64,000 nucleotides of DNA. Source: Udeniomyces pyricola. Its lineage: Eukaryota; Basidiomycota; Tremellomycetes; Cystofilobasidiales; Mrakiaceae. Shown here in pieces: positions 46,150 through 57,701 of the stretch. Position numbers and translations under genes: made by a program. Location of the stretch: NCBI GenBank assembly GCA_039545295.1, contig BCIK01000002.1:382841-446840 (forward strand), given 5' to 3'. Position 1 is the first letter of the stretch. Every line of letters begins with the position of its first letter. A model generated the notes under the pieces. The model did no database searches. It worked only from the letters and a program-made list of their open reading frames with translations, and was not told the DNA's origin.

Positions 46150-49100
46150 ATGTCCCCACCTTCCCCCTCCAAGATCAATCCCTCCGTTTCCGAGGCTCCA
46201 TGTAGGCTACATCACTAGCTCTAGCGTTCCTCCGCCAACCGCTCTCACAGCCATCCATCAGTCCACCATTGCAACCGCGCGCCTGATCTTACTAATCTCC
46301 TTTGACCTGCTCCACTGACTAGGGACGACTGCTGACCTACGCACGTAAAACATTGTTTCTTTGTCACTCGCCCGCGAATCACTGTTCACTTCAGACTTCA
46401 TTCCCCTCAACACACCCGCTCCAGGCACCCAGCTCACGGAACGGACCGAACAAGTCGGCGGTAATGTAAAGACCCGCATCTTTGAACCCCTCGTCATCCG
46501 AGGCGTAACCTTCAAGAACCGCATATGGGCATCCCCGATGTGCCAATACTCGAGTGACAACGGAAAGGCCACAGACTGGGTGAGTATGGGGCTACTCGAG
46601 CCCAAACCCAGAGCTTATTTGTTTGTTCTTTGATCACGGGTCCACAGCATATATGTTGAATGCGTGACTGACATGTGTACTGACATGGCGTTGTTCATGC
46701 AATTATGTTTCAGCACCTCGTCGTAAGTCATCAATTCTACCAAAACCCAGTATCTCGCGCCGCTGACATACTGACTCGGTCTGCTCCTATCATTTGGATA
46801 GCACCTGGGCGGTCTTGCAGCTCGCGGTATCGGCGCCATCTGCGTCGAAGCCTCTGCCGTGGTTCCCGAAGGCCGCATCACACCTCAGGACGCAGGCATC
46901 TGGAATGACGAACAGATCGAACCCATGAAGCGCGTGGTCGACTTTGTTCATGCACAAGGTCAGTTCAGCTCAAGTTCCTACTTTTGAACTGGAACAATGC
47001 TAGACGCCGCAGAGAGAATGACTCATCGTATGTATGTGTGATTGCGCGGGGTTGTGATTGTCAGGTACCAAGATTGGTGTTCAATTGGCTCACGCTGGAC
47101 GCAAGGCGTCGACCAACGCTCCATGGTACGACCCTTCTGATCATCTCGATCTATACGACTCAAGAGCAACCGCTAAATTCCCGAGTCGCTCCCTCTGTTT
47201 CTTTAGGGTTGAAAATCAAGACGGGCCTGGCGGCCATATCGCTCACGACGCCGCAGGTGGCTGGTCTCAAAATGGTTCGTACCTTTCAATTTGAATATCA
47301 CAGACTTCACCCTTCCTCCCATTGCTCATTCATCATAATTGCTAGTGCAAGCACCATCCGCAATTCCATTCTCCGATCAGATGAATCAACCCCAAGCAGC
47401 CTCGGTCGAATATCTCGAGTCCCTTGTGCAAGCCTTTGAACATGCTGTCGAGCGCGCCCAGAAGATTGGCTACGATTTCATCGAGATTCATGGAGCGCAT
47501 GGTAAGATCATACTCGATGTCTTGAGACTTGAGACAGAGAAGGATGACGTAGGGATCGCTATATCGGTCGATTGGCCCCAGGCGTCAGATATTTCTTGAT
47601 TAACCAGTTCGCTCCCTTCTTCTTCGTCCCATTTCCTTTTAAATCCAACCACTTCCCCTCAGGATATTTGATGCATAACTTTTGCTCGCCTCTTTCTAAT
47701 CACCGCTCGGATGCCTACGGTGGCTCGCTCGAAAATCGCATCCGATTATCCATTGACGTCACTCGAGCCGTCCGGCAAAAGTGGGACAAGGTAAATCACT
47801 AAGGGTTCCATGTTGCATGTTTTTTCTTTTCTTCTGGACATCACTCGAGTCCATTTTCATATCAGGTCCAGTCTCTTGAGCGAGATGTTCTAACCATGCT
47901 CGCACGATACCTCTTATTTTGTTTCCCTGCCTGTCTTTAGCCACTCTTCTATCGGCTTTCCGCTACGGACTGGGCTGAACATGACGAAAAGGATGCGGAC
48001 GGCACATATCTCCAATGGGGTATCGAGCAGAGCAGCATTCTCGTTAAACATCTGACTGTCAGTCTCACGACACCCAACACAATGGACACAGAAGACTAGT
48101 GACCCATTGTCTGATTTCGTCTGATTTGGTTTCAATCCGGATCTTTTTTGAATCAGGACGCAGGCGTAGACCTTATTGATACGAGCTCTGGAGGCAACTG
48201 GTCCAAACAAACCATCGTATGTATCTAAAAGATATCCCGAGCCACGAAGGCCATCTCGTGGCCCAAGATGAGCTGACGGAACAAGATGGACATATATGAC
48301 CTGACGCCCGCATTTGTATCGTCCACTAACTATCCGACTGCATCTACATCAACAATCCTCTTGACTGCCCTTCCTCCTCCTCCCCTCACGTGTACCTATT
48401 TCATTTCCACAAGCCCGTCGGACCAGGCTATCAACTCCCTTTTGCCGCTCAGCTGAAGCGTGAGAACCCCGACGTTCTCATCGGCGCCGTCGGTCTCCTC
48501 ACCACCGCCCATCAAATCGAAGATCTCCTCCAGGAGGGCGTGGCAGATTGCGTATTTGTGGCGAGAGAGGTACTTTCCTAAAGATCTTCTTGGGGGTGAC
48601 GTCACGAGTTGGGAAAAAGGACAGAGAATTTTCAAGAAGAGGCTGATCTTGTTTTTCTTCGTTTCCTCTGTCTACCCATTACGCATGCACCCTCTCACGT
48701 ATGGCTTCGTCATCTTGCTCCTTTTTTTCTTGTTGTTTTATCTGTTGGGTTCAGGTCATGCGAAACGCGGATTTCGTGCTCGACGTGGCTGAAGAACTCG
48801 GGGTCGTCGTCAAGCCCGCCGTTCAATATGATCGGTACGAGCCATTCCTCATCTATGTATCCAACAACTCTCTCCACGATCCACCCCGATCAGCGTATCG
48901 CCACCATAAATACCATGCCGTCGCACGTCTGAAGATCTGACATGCTGATCCATTTTTGTTTTGTTCGGTCCTGATTATTCCGGGGTATTTTAACCTCTTT
49001 TCAACTTTTTCTCTTTCTCATTTTTTTTTCTCATGGATGTTGTCTGGCATCTGATCTCATGTCCGTCTACACGCCCATTTATCGGATGCAGGGCCTGGAC

Positions 49101-49233
49101 AAGGATGCTAAGTGGCAAGAGCATTCCACATTCCAACCAAGCCGATCAGTCCAACGGCAAAAAGCCTGTTGCTACCGCTACGTCCAACGGCGTGCATCAT
49201 GAGTCCAAAGATCCCATCGTTGGTGATCGTTAA
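46150..49233 (+). CDS. NADH:flavin oxidoreductase, old-yellow-enzyme family (YqjM-like)
   Basis: FMN-dependent ene-reductase, probably cytosolic, reducing activated C=C bonds with NAD(P)H. Exons begin 46150-46201, 46395-46579, 46714-46722 (9 nt), 46802-46958 and 47065 onward. Splicing restores [14 protein letters not shown] and [15 protein letters not shown]. Class features of YqjM-type enzymes are present: the Cys-Tyr pair in ASPMCQYSS, Gln in [12 protein letters not shown], and the His pair and Tyr in [17 protein letters not shown]. Also seen are [47 protein letters not shown] and [12 protein letters not shown]. The C-terminus ends in a polar Asn/Lys/Ser tail after the last family block. 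It converges on the MFS gene, with only about 200 bases between stop codons. The physiological substrate is unknown. Confidence 0.9.
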
Positions 49234-49434
49234 ACGGCACAAAGACTAGATGGATCTTGCAGACATGAGTGTGGTCTGGCCGTTGGGGAGTAGGTCCAAG
49301 ATTGGGGAAGTCTTTCACTCTGTCGAGGCTACGATGACTCAAAGATACATGTTATTACATACTTTGTTCCTTTGCCAAGGGCCATGCCTTCTCCCCCCCC
49401 CCCTCTTTTTTTCCCTCAAGGATCAACATGGTTC

Positions 49435-50652
49435 TCATGTAGCTCTGTCCTCCATCATCTCCTTTTCCCTCCGACTCTTTGGGATCCACTTGGTCAACAC
49501 CGACGCTGCTCCGACACACGTGCACAACCCACTGAACACGATCGCCAACCCCCATCGACCTTCTTCCAGGCCGTAGGCGCCTTGGGCCGAGGCAAAGGCA
49601 GAGGATCCTTGGGAGGTTGAGAGAAGCTTGACGACGAGGGGGCCAGAGATGAGGTTCCCGATCCCGCGAGTGGCGACGAAAATGGAGAAGACGAGGATCG
49701 TCTCCGAGGGATCTGCTTGGGAAACACGGGTGAAACTTGGATATCAAGGAAAGAAAGAAAGAAAGAGAAGAAAGAAAGAGCAGAAAATAATAATAATAAT
49801 AAAATGAGAAACACAATTCAACACAAGAATGAGGAAAAAGTTGGGAATGAAAAGAGAAGAGAGAAGTGATTTGAGATGAGGATCTAGATGATGAGACCGT
49901 GATTGGGACGAGATCGGTACTAAACAGAAAGAGAAACTAAAATACAAACAAATAACGGAGAAAAACAAAGGGGAGATCCATCCCACTTACCCGTCCCAAA
50001 ACGATCCGTAGCCTGTACACAAACCAAACATATGTTCATCAATGATCCGAACTGAAATGACAACCGAGTCCATGCGAATTATGAATCGAGTACCGCCACA
50101 ACACGCTGGATTCCAACTGACTAGGGGACACAAAGCCGTAGACTACGGCGAAAACACAGAGGGTCGGGTATGACGTCGAGAAGCCAAAGAGCAAGAAAAT
50201 GGCGAGCATGGAGATGAAGGACGAGACGAGGATACCGAAGTTTAGGTGTTTATCGGAGACTGTGGTCCGGAAGCGTGAAGAGAGAAAAAGGGGGGGGGGG
50301 GTTAGGGTAAGAGTGCCTGTTAGTACGTTCAGCGAAACGCAGTAAGAGGAAATATATCGAGTGTTGCGCACGATGACCAAAGACGGGGTACCCCAAGCCT
50401 GGATGGATCCGAGCCAGAACAACACCGGAAAGTAGACAAGAGGTTCCAGTACGATCAGCGTCGGTTTGTTTCTGATAAATATCCACCCCAGCCATCAACG
50501 TACCTGTACTTGCATTCATCAACGCCAGAGCCAACGTGCCTTTGAAACTAGATAGCTTCAAGGCCGACGAGGAGTAAGTCGGAAGGTAGAGCTGAGGGAA
50601 AAAGTTGCCCAACCCTTGGACCACCGAGCACACTGTTCCGAGGAAAAAAAAN

Positions 50653-50683
<31 letters not shown>

Positions 50684-52091
50684 AGCATCCACGGACACGA
50701 AAAGGGAGAGCAAAGAATACAGTCAAGGGAAGGTCATTTTTGACGTCAGTATCGAGAAGAATGTTGACTTTTGAGATGAGGATTACGAGATAGAATGAAT
50801 TGATGGATGGGGTATGGTCTTTGTTTCGGAGCTATACTGTATGACTTCGCACCTAGCAACCACCAGAACGCAGGTTTGTACATGAACCCCACAGTCCACC
50901 TCCGATTCGTCTTGATCTGCCCATCCGGGATTCTACCCTTGACAAACGGAGCCGCTGCCAGAACGAGCACCAAGAACGCGACCGCCATCGCTCGCAGCGT
51001 CGTTCGATGACCGTAACGCTGTAGGAGGTGGTTGATGAGAAGTGGCAGGACGAATCCTCCGAGACCGGTGCCACTAAAGAGAATACCGACGGCAAGACCT
51101 CGCTTCTTGACGAACCATTCCCTAGATGGAAAGGAAAGAAAGTGAATAGTGATGAGCTGTGCAAGTCGAGTGAATCGAACCTAGTGACATCCTAGCGCGA
51201 GCGACGAGTAGCAAGACAGGAAGCGTTCAGACGGGTGTGTCCTTGATTGATTCACCAAAGATACGTGCTAGAGCTCCAGTAGAGAACCGAGCCTCCAACC
51301 GAGAGCAGAAATCCTTGAGTCATCAAAAGCTGCACTGTAAATACACATGTACATGCAGTTGGTGGTCAGCTCAGGAGCATAGGACTACATCGCCGATGTA
51401 TCATCAGTGTAATTTCAGCTTGTCACTTACTCGGCGTTTCGGCGAACGAAGCTCCCAGTAAGCCAGCGATGCAAAGAATCAAGCCGATGTATATCGCTGG
51501 CCGGCGATAAGTTGGATATGCTGTGAAGAACGACATGGAAGGGAACGCCAGGAGGTAGTTGAGTCCGCTGGCGAGCGAACCAATGAGGACGAGGAGCGTC
51601 GATGACGCTTCGTTTGGGAACACCACCGTCTGGTAATGTTCGAGAAAGACACTGCACAGCGGAGCTTCGTTGGGTGAGTTTGATCTCGTCAACAGAATAA
51701 AGGATGTTGAGATTTGCAAGAATCGATCTTCTCACCCATTAGCAAGAGGACAACCCCAGACAAGGATTTCGAGGATGTATGAAGCGCCCAGAAACGACCA
51801 GGCCCGGATTCCGCCATCCTGAGATCATAGGACCGACCGTAGCCCCAGAGCGGAAGCGTGACTGGCCGTCAGTCGGTCTTCCAAAAGCCTTTGTCAGCTA
51901 ACATGCATACGCTGTGGAGTCAGACTTACGATTGGAGGAAGTTCGGCCGGAAATTCTCGGACTGATCCTGGATCGTCGTCGGTCTTGACGGTCGATGTGC
52001 TGCGCTCGAGGGGCGATGAGGAGACGGCCAAGTCCGCAAGCTCGACCTCACACGAGTTGTCAGTGGATAGTCTTGGAAGGACGTTGGACAT
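49435..52091 (-). CDS. MFS transporter, monocarboxylate (MCT/MCH) type
   Basis: Twelve-span major facilitator superfamily protein, likely in the plasma membrane or an organelle membrane. The ATG at 52091 opens a polar cytoplasmic N-terminus (MSNVLPRLSTDNSCEVELAD). Later exons carry membrane segments such as TLLVLIGSLASGLNYLLAF, AIYIGLILCIAGLLGASF and AMAVAFLVLVLAAAPFV. The stretch EWFVKKRGLAVGILFSGTGL is the MCT-like motif after span 4. The C-terminal half includes FGILVSSFISMLAIFLLFGF and GLAIVFSGLCTCVGA, then a charged tail to the stop at 49435-49437. Several introns were recognised only by loss of frame, so exon ends are approximate. Intron sequence includes a 12-base G run (50290-50301) and an ambiguous base at 50652 in poly-A. 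Substrate unknown; fungal relatives include MCH proteins and riboflavin permeases. Confidence 0.82.
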
Positions 52092-52535
52092 GTCGGACGT
52101 TAGGGGAGTATTGAACGTTGGATGTGATGGACGGATGGGTGAGCAAACGTACAGGGGAAGATTGATGGAATTCTAATTCGTAACCGATGATACAGTGGTT
52201 GGAATCGAAGGAGGTCTGACTCATCAGTTGACCGCGGCCAACTTGTTGGATGTATGTGATATATGCAAATCCGATTCAAGTTTCCTCGGTCGAACATGTA
52301 TAAGTCATATAATACACCCGTACATCAACAAACTCCATCGACCCGAGTTGCTCTTTTCGAGCTGGAATAGCATCATAGCTCGATTTGCGTGGTTGCTCAA
52401 TAATCGTCAATCAGCCACAGTCGCACGACCGAAACAGTACCGGTTAAATTCACCTGCAAGCATTAATATAATTCGACACGCCGCGTGACCATGAGCACTG
52501 ATCATAGAGAACTCGTCAATCCCTCTTCATCTTGC

Positions 52536-53350
52536 TCAAAACGAAGATCCCACACTCTGCTTTGCACCTTCACAAGCCTGGTCCCACCCAACCCGGCACT
52601 CCACAAACTGCTCGACGGTCGGCTTGAGCTTGGTCTCATGCAGATTAAAATCGTCGACCGTTCCGATCCTCAAGATGGATACGTCGGGAAAGCCCGTGCT
52701 CGTCCTGTACATGAGCGTGCCGCACTTTTGGCAGAAGTGATTCGTCATGGCGTTGTGGGAGGCGATCGATTTCGAGATGGTGAACGTCGAGAGGAGAGCT
52801 TGACCGCGGACGTGAGTTAGGTGTTTATTGGCGATGATAAAGTTGGACGCATACATCGAGGCGGTGAGCTTGCGACAATCGAAGCCTGTCATGAACATAT
52901 CGTATTAAACGGGAAACGGTGGATGAGTAGTACTCTTGACTCTTTTCGTTTCCTGCGTGAGTCCAGGACACGATCCATGTGCCCCTTGGACCTAGACGTA
53001 CAATTGCACTTGAACGAGGAGATGTACCCTGGACCCTCGATTGGCTGCATCGTGTACACCGGTGGTCGAAATGGCCAGTAATATGCAGAACACGTGATCA
53101 GCATATCGCATCTGGCTTGTCAGCAGCAACAACTAGAAGCACCGCAAGCACGCCATCTCTCAGCCGTGCAAGAAGTGGGACCTGACTGTGTATCATATAT
53201 GAGGCTCGACGATAGCTGACTCACGAACTGGAGCATGACATCGCCGCAAAAGCATGTAGCGGTGGCCTCGGTGTCGGTAGACCACCCATCTTCGGCGCCC
53301 CCAGCGAGCGGGATGAAAGGCTTCGAAAGATTGCGGGTGGCTGTCGTCAT
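52536..53350 (-). CDS. GFA/CENP-V-like zinc-binding protein
   Basis: Small protein of the Mss4-like fold family that includes glutathione-dependent formaldehyde-activating enzyme (GFA) and CENP-V. Three exons keep phase: 53350-53225, 53044-53002, 52885-52536 (172 residues). The zinc-site Cys are visible: TCFCGDVMLQFP in exon 1, FKCNCFDCRKLTASMYASN across exons 2-3, and NHFCQKCGTLMYRTS. In classical GFA the glutathione site involves neighbouring residues, so formaldehyde chemistry should not be assumed. Fungal genomes carry many such paralogues of unknown role. The start faces the methionine-sulfoxide reductase gene across about 880 bases. Confidence 0.85.
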
Positions 53351-54232
53351 GCTTGCTGAATGTTAGTGGTAGTTGGGTGATAAGGTAAGGCTGTTGGGGG
53401 AAGATCAATAAATGAGGAAGCCGGGTTTAGTGATAGCAGGTGTAAGGTTGGGATGAAAGCGCCTGGATGGAAACAATTAGTATTTATATCCGTACTTTTA
53501 TGCATTGATCTGAGGAGGATTCTGGAGTGCTGTTCCTGTTTATAGTACAGCTAATTACTAAGCTAACCGTAGGTACAGGGCCGAGTATGTTGGTGGAGGG
53601 GGTGACTAATAAATACGTCTCGTTCGATCCGTGGCGCATCGATCCGAATCTATCCGAGATGAAGAAGCGTACGTAAGCAACTCGGGTCCGTAGACAAGCG
53701 AAGCTAAAGATGTCTGAACAAACGGCAGATTTATACTGAGGAAGAGAGGTAAAATTAAAAATCCCATAACGCCTAGGCCTTGATTTTCCGATCTTCCGAT
53801 ACCGAACGTCAGGTATGTATCGGAGTTTTTATTTATTTATTGAGTAATTACGTTATGATTTATGTCTCCATCTCTCGACCTCTCGATCTCTCGGACCCCC
53901 ATGCATGACTAACTAGAGTCAGAGTAGATATCGAGTCAAACGAGCAGCTGACTGACACCCAGCACATCAGGACTGGCATATAGTACATGGTCGTAAAATT
54001 GTACTGTTCATCTCGAGGGCGGCCGACCAAACACTCAGTTCTCCCTACCCCAGTTCTCATTCGAGACGCGGTCAGGATCATCAATTCACGTAAACTTCGG
54101 CCAGGACCTTGCTGACTGCACGCTTTGACTTGCAACCATTCGACACATTGACCCCCAGCGTCCCTCTGCACCATCTCCCATCTTTCCCTTCTCACCTTTC
54201 CCCTATTTACAGCCCACGTCTCTCAAAACACC
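53351..54232. other. Divergent intergenic region
   Basis: Shared promoter region for the leftward GFA-like gene and the rightward fMsr gene. AT-rich around 53745-53850, with no repeat of note. The only sizeable frame (minus, 53860-54195) has no support. Confidence 0.5.
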
Positions 54233-56324
54233 ATGCCCCACGGAGACATTTACATTCCCGACGACGTCACCTCTAAGCCGGCCTTTTACGCCCACGTCCA
54301 GGAGGTCCTCGAAGCGCTGCTCGAAAACGACTCGTTCGTCACCAACTGCTCCAACGCCTCGGCTTTACTCTATCACGCCTTTCAGAGTTACCCCGCCAGT
54401 TTTGGCAAGACAGGAGAAGGGGTTCCTGTCGTCAATTGGGCTGGTGAGTGAGGGTGGGTCGAACGAGTGAGGCGAGACAAAGGCCAGAGGGAGAAAAGCA
54501 GAGTGTCAAAGACGGAAGGATGCTTTTTTTGCGCTCTGCCATTCTCTCGAATTCGCCGTCTTATTCCCCCCTTCTTATCTCTCGAGCGCTTTCGCCGCGC
54601 TCTCACCATGTTGATTTATAGCCAAACGATCCAATCCCGACTAACCATCCTTCGCTACATTGTTTCATCCTTTCGCTCTCGCCAGGTTTCTACTTTGAGC
54701 GATCCCTCTACCCGCCATCCCGCAAATTCCCGATGCCCGCCGATACGCTCCTCTTGGGTCCCTTCAATGGCCGACCGGCGTGCCAGACGATCCGAGCCAT
54801 CAAAGGCAAAGGTTTGTTCTCCCCATCGCTCGTCGTCCTCTTGTTTATTTTGATTCGTGAAGAATGCATCACGAGGGTGCTTGAGATGAACCCAGGGAAG
54901 GGGAGGGGTGGGGATGGGAACAGAGATGACGAATGAAGTCGCGTCGATACGCCAGAACGCTTCAAACAAGTCTTGAACCTCCGTACTGATTGACCACTCT
55001 TTCTTCGAATCCTTTGTCTTCTTTCGACCTTGTAGGTGTCTGTGCGGACGCCTACGTGACCGGTTCCACTGTCGTCGTAAACGACGTTGAGGCTTACCCT
55101 GGACATATCGGTGCGAATCCCCTCCTTCCTGACTCCTTTTTGTTTCCCTGTCATTTTCTTCTTTCACCCCCTTCCCTTCCAACTTTGTTGAACTTGTATC
55201 TAAGCAAAGAGAAAAAAAAACATATTAAACCAAACCATATACTGACTAAGCGAGCATTTCCCAACTTTTTCTTTTATTCCCCCCCCCCTCCCCCCCCTTC
55301 CTTTCCCTTTCAAACCTCCATACTCTATTCTTCTACTCTGTTTTCTTGTTCCTGATCGGTTTTTGTCGGACGGTGTCACTCGGTTATCTTTTTTTCCGCC
55401 CCTTTTACCCCCCACCTTTCTCGTTTCACATCTCGCTTTTTGACACCTCTTTTTGAAACTCGACTGAAACGACGGATCTGTACACCCCTGACCGATTGAA
55501 CCGTGCGTCTCTCTCCTCACCCACTTCCTCTTCTGTTTTTTTTTTTTTCAATTCCAATCGATTTGTCTTCCCCTTCTCCCTCCGCCTCCTCCCTTCTTTC
55601 TCTCTTTCTCTCTTTCTCTCTTTCTCTCTTTCTCTCTTTCTCTCTTTCTCTCTTTCTCTCTTTCTCTCTTTCTCTCTTTCTCTCTTTCTNNNNNNNNNNN
55701 NNNNNNNNNNNNNNNNNNNNNNNNNNNNNNNNNNNNNNNNNNNNNNNNNNNNNNNNNNNNNNNNNNNNNNNNNNNNNNNNNNNNNNNNNNNNNNNNNNNN
55801 NNNNNNNNNNNNNNNNNNNNNNNNNNNNNNNNNNNNNNNNNNNNNNNNNNNNNNNNNNNNNNNNNNNNNNNNNNNNNNNNNNNNNNNNNNNNNNNNNNNN
55901 NNNNNNNNNNNNNNNNNNNTCTTTCTCTCTTTCTCTCTTTCTCTCTTTCTCTCTTTCTCTCTTTCTCTCTTTCTCTCTTTCTCTCTTTCTCTCTTTCTCT
56001 CTTTCTCTCTTTCTCTCTTTCCCTCCTCCCTGTCCTATCCCGCCCTCGTCTCCTTGCCGATCACCACTCACGGCAACCCCCCCCCCCTTTGCAGCCTGTG
56101 ACGGCGAGACCCGAAGCGAAATCGTCATCCCCCTCATCTTACGTTCCCCTCCAGGCTCGTCCGAGCCAGCACGTCAACTCGGCGTCCTCGACCTCGACAG
56201 CGTTCTCGAGGGCACGTTTGATGAGGCCGATCGGATCGGGTTGGAAGCTATCGCGGAGATGATCGTGGCGGCGTGCGATTGGGAGGTTCGTTATGCCGGC
56301 AGTGAGGGGCAGGAACGGTCCTGA
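54233..56324 (+). CDS. Free methionine-(R)-sulfoxide reductase (GAF-domain fRMsr)
   Basis: Cytosolic antioxidant enzyme that reduces free L-methionine-(R)-sulfoxide. Four exons keep phase: 54233-54443, 54686-54811, 55036-55110, 56095-56324 (213 residues). Family blocks are in order: VPVVNWAGFYFE, DTLLLGPFNGRPACQTI, KGKGVCADAY, then NDVEAYPGHIACDGETRSEI. The three family Cys positions are all present: the Cys in GRPAC, in GKGVC and in HIACD. The protein is somewhat longer than the usual 160-180 residues, mainly from the N-terminal helix and a polar C-terminus. The third intron is about 984 bases, far longer than its neighbours. It contains CTCTTT microsatellites on both sides of a 230-base gap. 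Identity is firm. Confidence 0.93.
55597..55689 (+). repeat. (CTCTTT)n microsatellite, left of gap
   Basis: A repetitive CTCTTT-type tract inside the third fMsr intron that runs into the N block. The true length is unknown. Confidence 0.9.
55690..55919. other. Assembly gap (230 N)
   Basis: All bases are N. The gap is flanked on both sides by the same CTCTTT-type repeat, so the missing sequence is probably more of that repeat. Confidence 0.98.
55920..56019 (+). repeat. (CTCTTT)n microsatellite, right of gap
   Basis: Same pyrimidine repeat resuming after the gap. It ends about 75 bases before the exon-4 boundary of the fMsr gene, with a short C run at about 56077-56087 in between. Confidence 0.9.
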
Positions 56325-57701
56325 ATTTAATGAAATAGAATTTAAATATAGAATCAAAAACAAAAAAATCCCGTCATCGATCCTAATTCGGTCAAGAGAG
56401 AGAGAGAGCGATCGGGATGAATGGATGAATGAATGAATGAATGAGATCCGATTCGATGTCGATATATGTACGTACGACATGAAAAAAATGTCTTTTTTTT
56501 GTGCCGGTTTTTGCTTTTCTCGGATGATCATTGGATTAATATGATCATGATCGAGTCCGCGGGTCGATATCGATACGATGATCAACGGCCATCGTCCCGT
56601 TGTTGCGTCAATTGATCTCTTTCGGAATGGACTATCGAGGACATCTAGGAGCTGATCACAATATAGGACATTCAGGAAGGTATAGAGACTCGCGAGCTTA
56701 GAGCTGCCACAAACGTGTATATATATATCTCGAATGGGCATGCAAGCAGGCCCGTGCCGACTGCTCGCCGAGGGGTAACGTACCATATAAGTCCTAGTGA
56801 CTCGTTGGAACTCATTTACCAAGAGACTTTCGGTTCTACTGATATATAGCTAGAGGTTGTGAGTTAGATCTTTTTTAAGGTGATTCAATCTCATGATGGT
56901 CAAGGAAGTCAACTCGTGTTTGGACGTAAATCGTATGAAAAGCCTGCATCAAGGGAGATCATCCATGAGAGCTGCGATGGGTATGTACATCACCCATTCT
57001 TGTGACACAAACACAATACCGCCAAAAAGGAAAGAAGAAGAGGGGGGGAAGGGGGGGGAGGAGGAACCGGGGAAGGGAGTTTCGGTATATATGGGAGAAC
57101 TGAAGCGGGTGATAAGGTAAGGCAGGCAAATCTTGGCCTGACGTCTCCAGGGCATGAGAGTGATGGACGATCATGACCAGAGGACGGGGGGAGGCCGGGA
57201 GAAAGGAAGGGATCGAGAAGAGGAAGGATTCTTATGATCTATTAGCTGCTGGAGAAGCAAGTGATGTGACCCCCATGGCAAAGAAGGAAAAAGAGGGAAC
57301 AAAAAAAACGGAGAGAGGACCAGAAAAGACGGAGCCAAGACTTTTACGGACGTATACAAAGAAACAAAAAAAAAGAAACAAGTGAAGAATGCGACCGGCA
57401 GTGTGTGTGTGTGGGAGGGAGGGGGGGCAGAAGGACAGAGAGGAATCACGATATGGACGATGATGATGGTAATGTCGGACACGAACATGGTGGGGAAATC
57501 AAGGGAAAATATGGTTGTGTATACATAAGTCTGGGTATATATATGCGCATGCAAAACGAGAGTGAGCGGCACCAGTCGTAAACCTAGAGAACGTCAGGGA
57601 GAACAAGAAAAAATTTAAGAGAAAGAAAGGAAAAGGAGAAGAAAACAGACAAGAGTCTCGAGGGTCCTCATGCCCCCCCCCCCCCCCAACTCGTAGCCCA
57701 A
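56325..57701. other. Convergent intergenic region, fMsr / DUF7729 protein
   Basis: Contains a GA run (about 56396-56408), a GAAT repeat (about 56418-56442), a TA repeat near 56718-56727 and an A/G-rich stretch (57020-57400). A short GT run lies near 57391-57402, and a 15-base C run at 57673-57687 sits just beyond the leftward stop codon. A 227-codon minus frame at 56139-56822 lies partly over the fMsr exon and lacks support. Confidence 0.5.
57673..57687. repeat. Poly-C run (15 bases)
   Basis: Fifteen cytosines starting 15 bases beyond the stop of the DUF7729 gene (poly-G on its sense strand). Confidence 0.9.

Noticed and set aside
55496..56137. Long low-complexity ORFs (Ser/Phe/Leu or Lys/Arg/Glu repeats) around the N gap
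   Set aside because: They are translations of the CTCTTT microsatellite and the gap inside an fMsr intron.
56139..56822. 227-codon minus-strand ORF
   Set aside because: Its start region is intergenic with repeats and its end is antisense to fMsr exon 4; no domain recognised.
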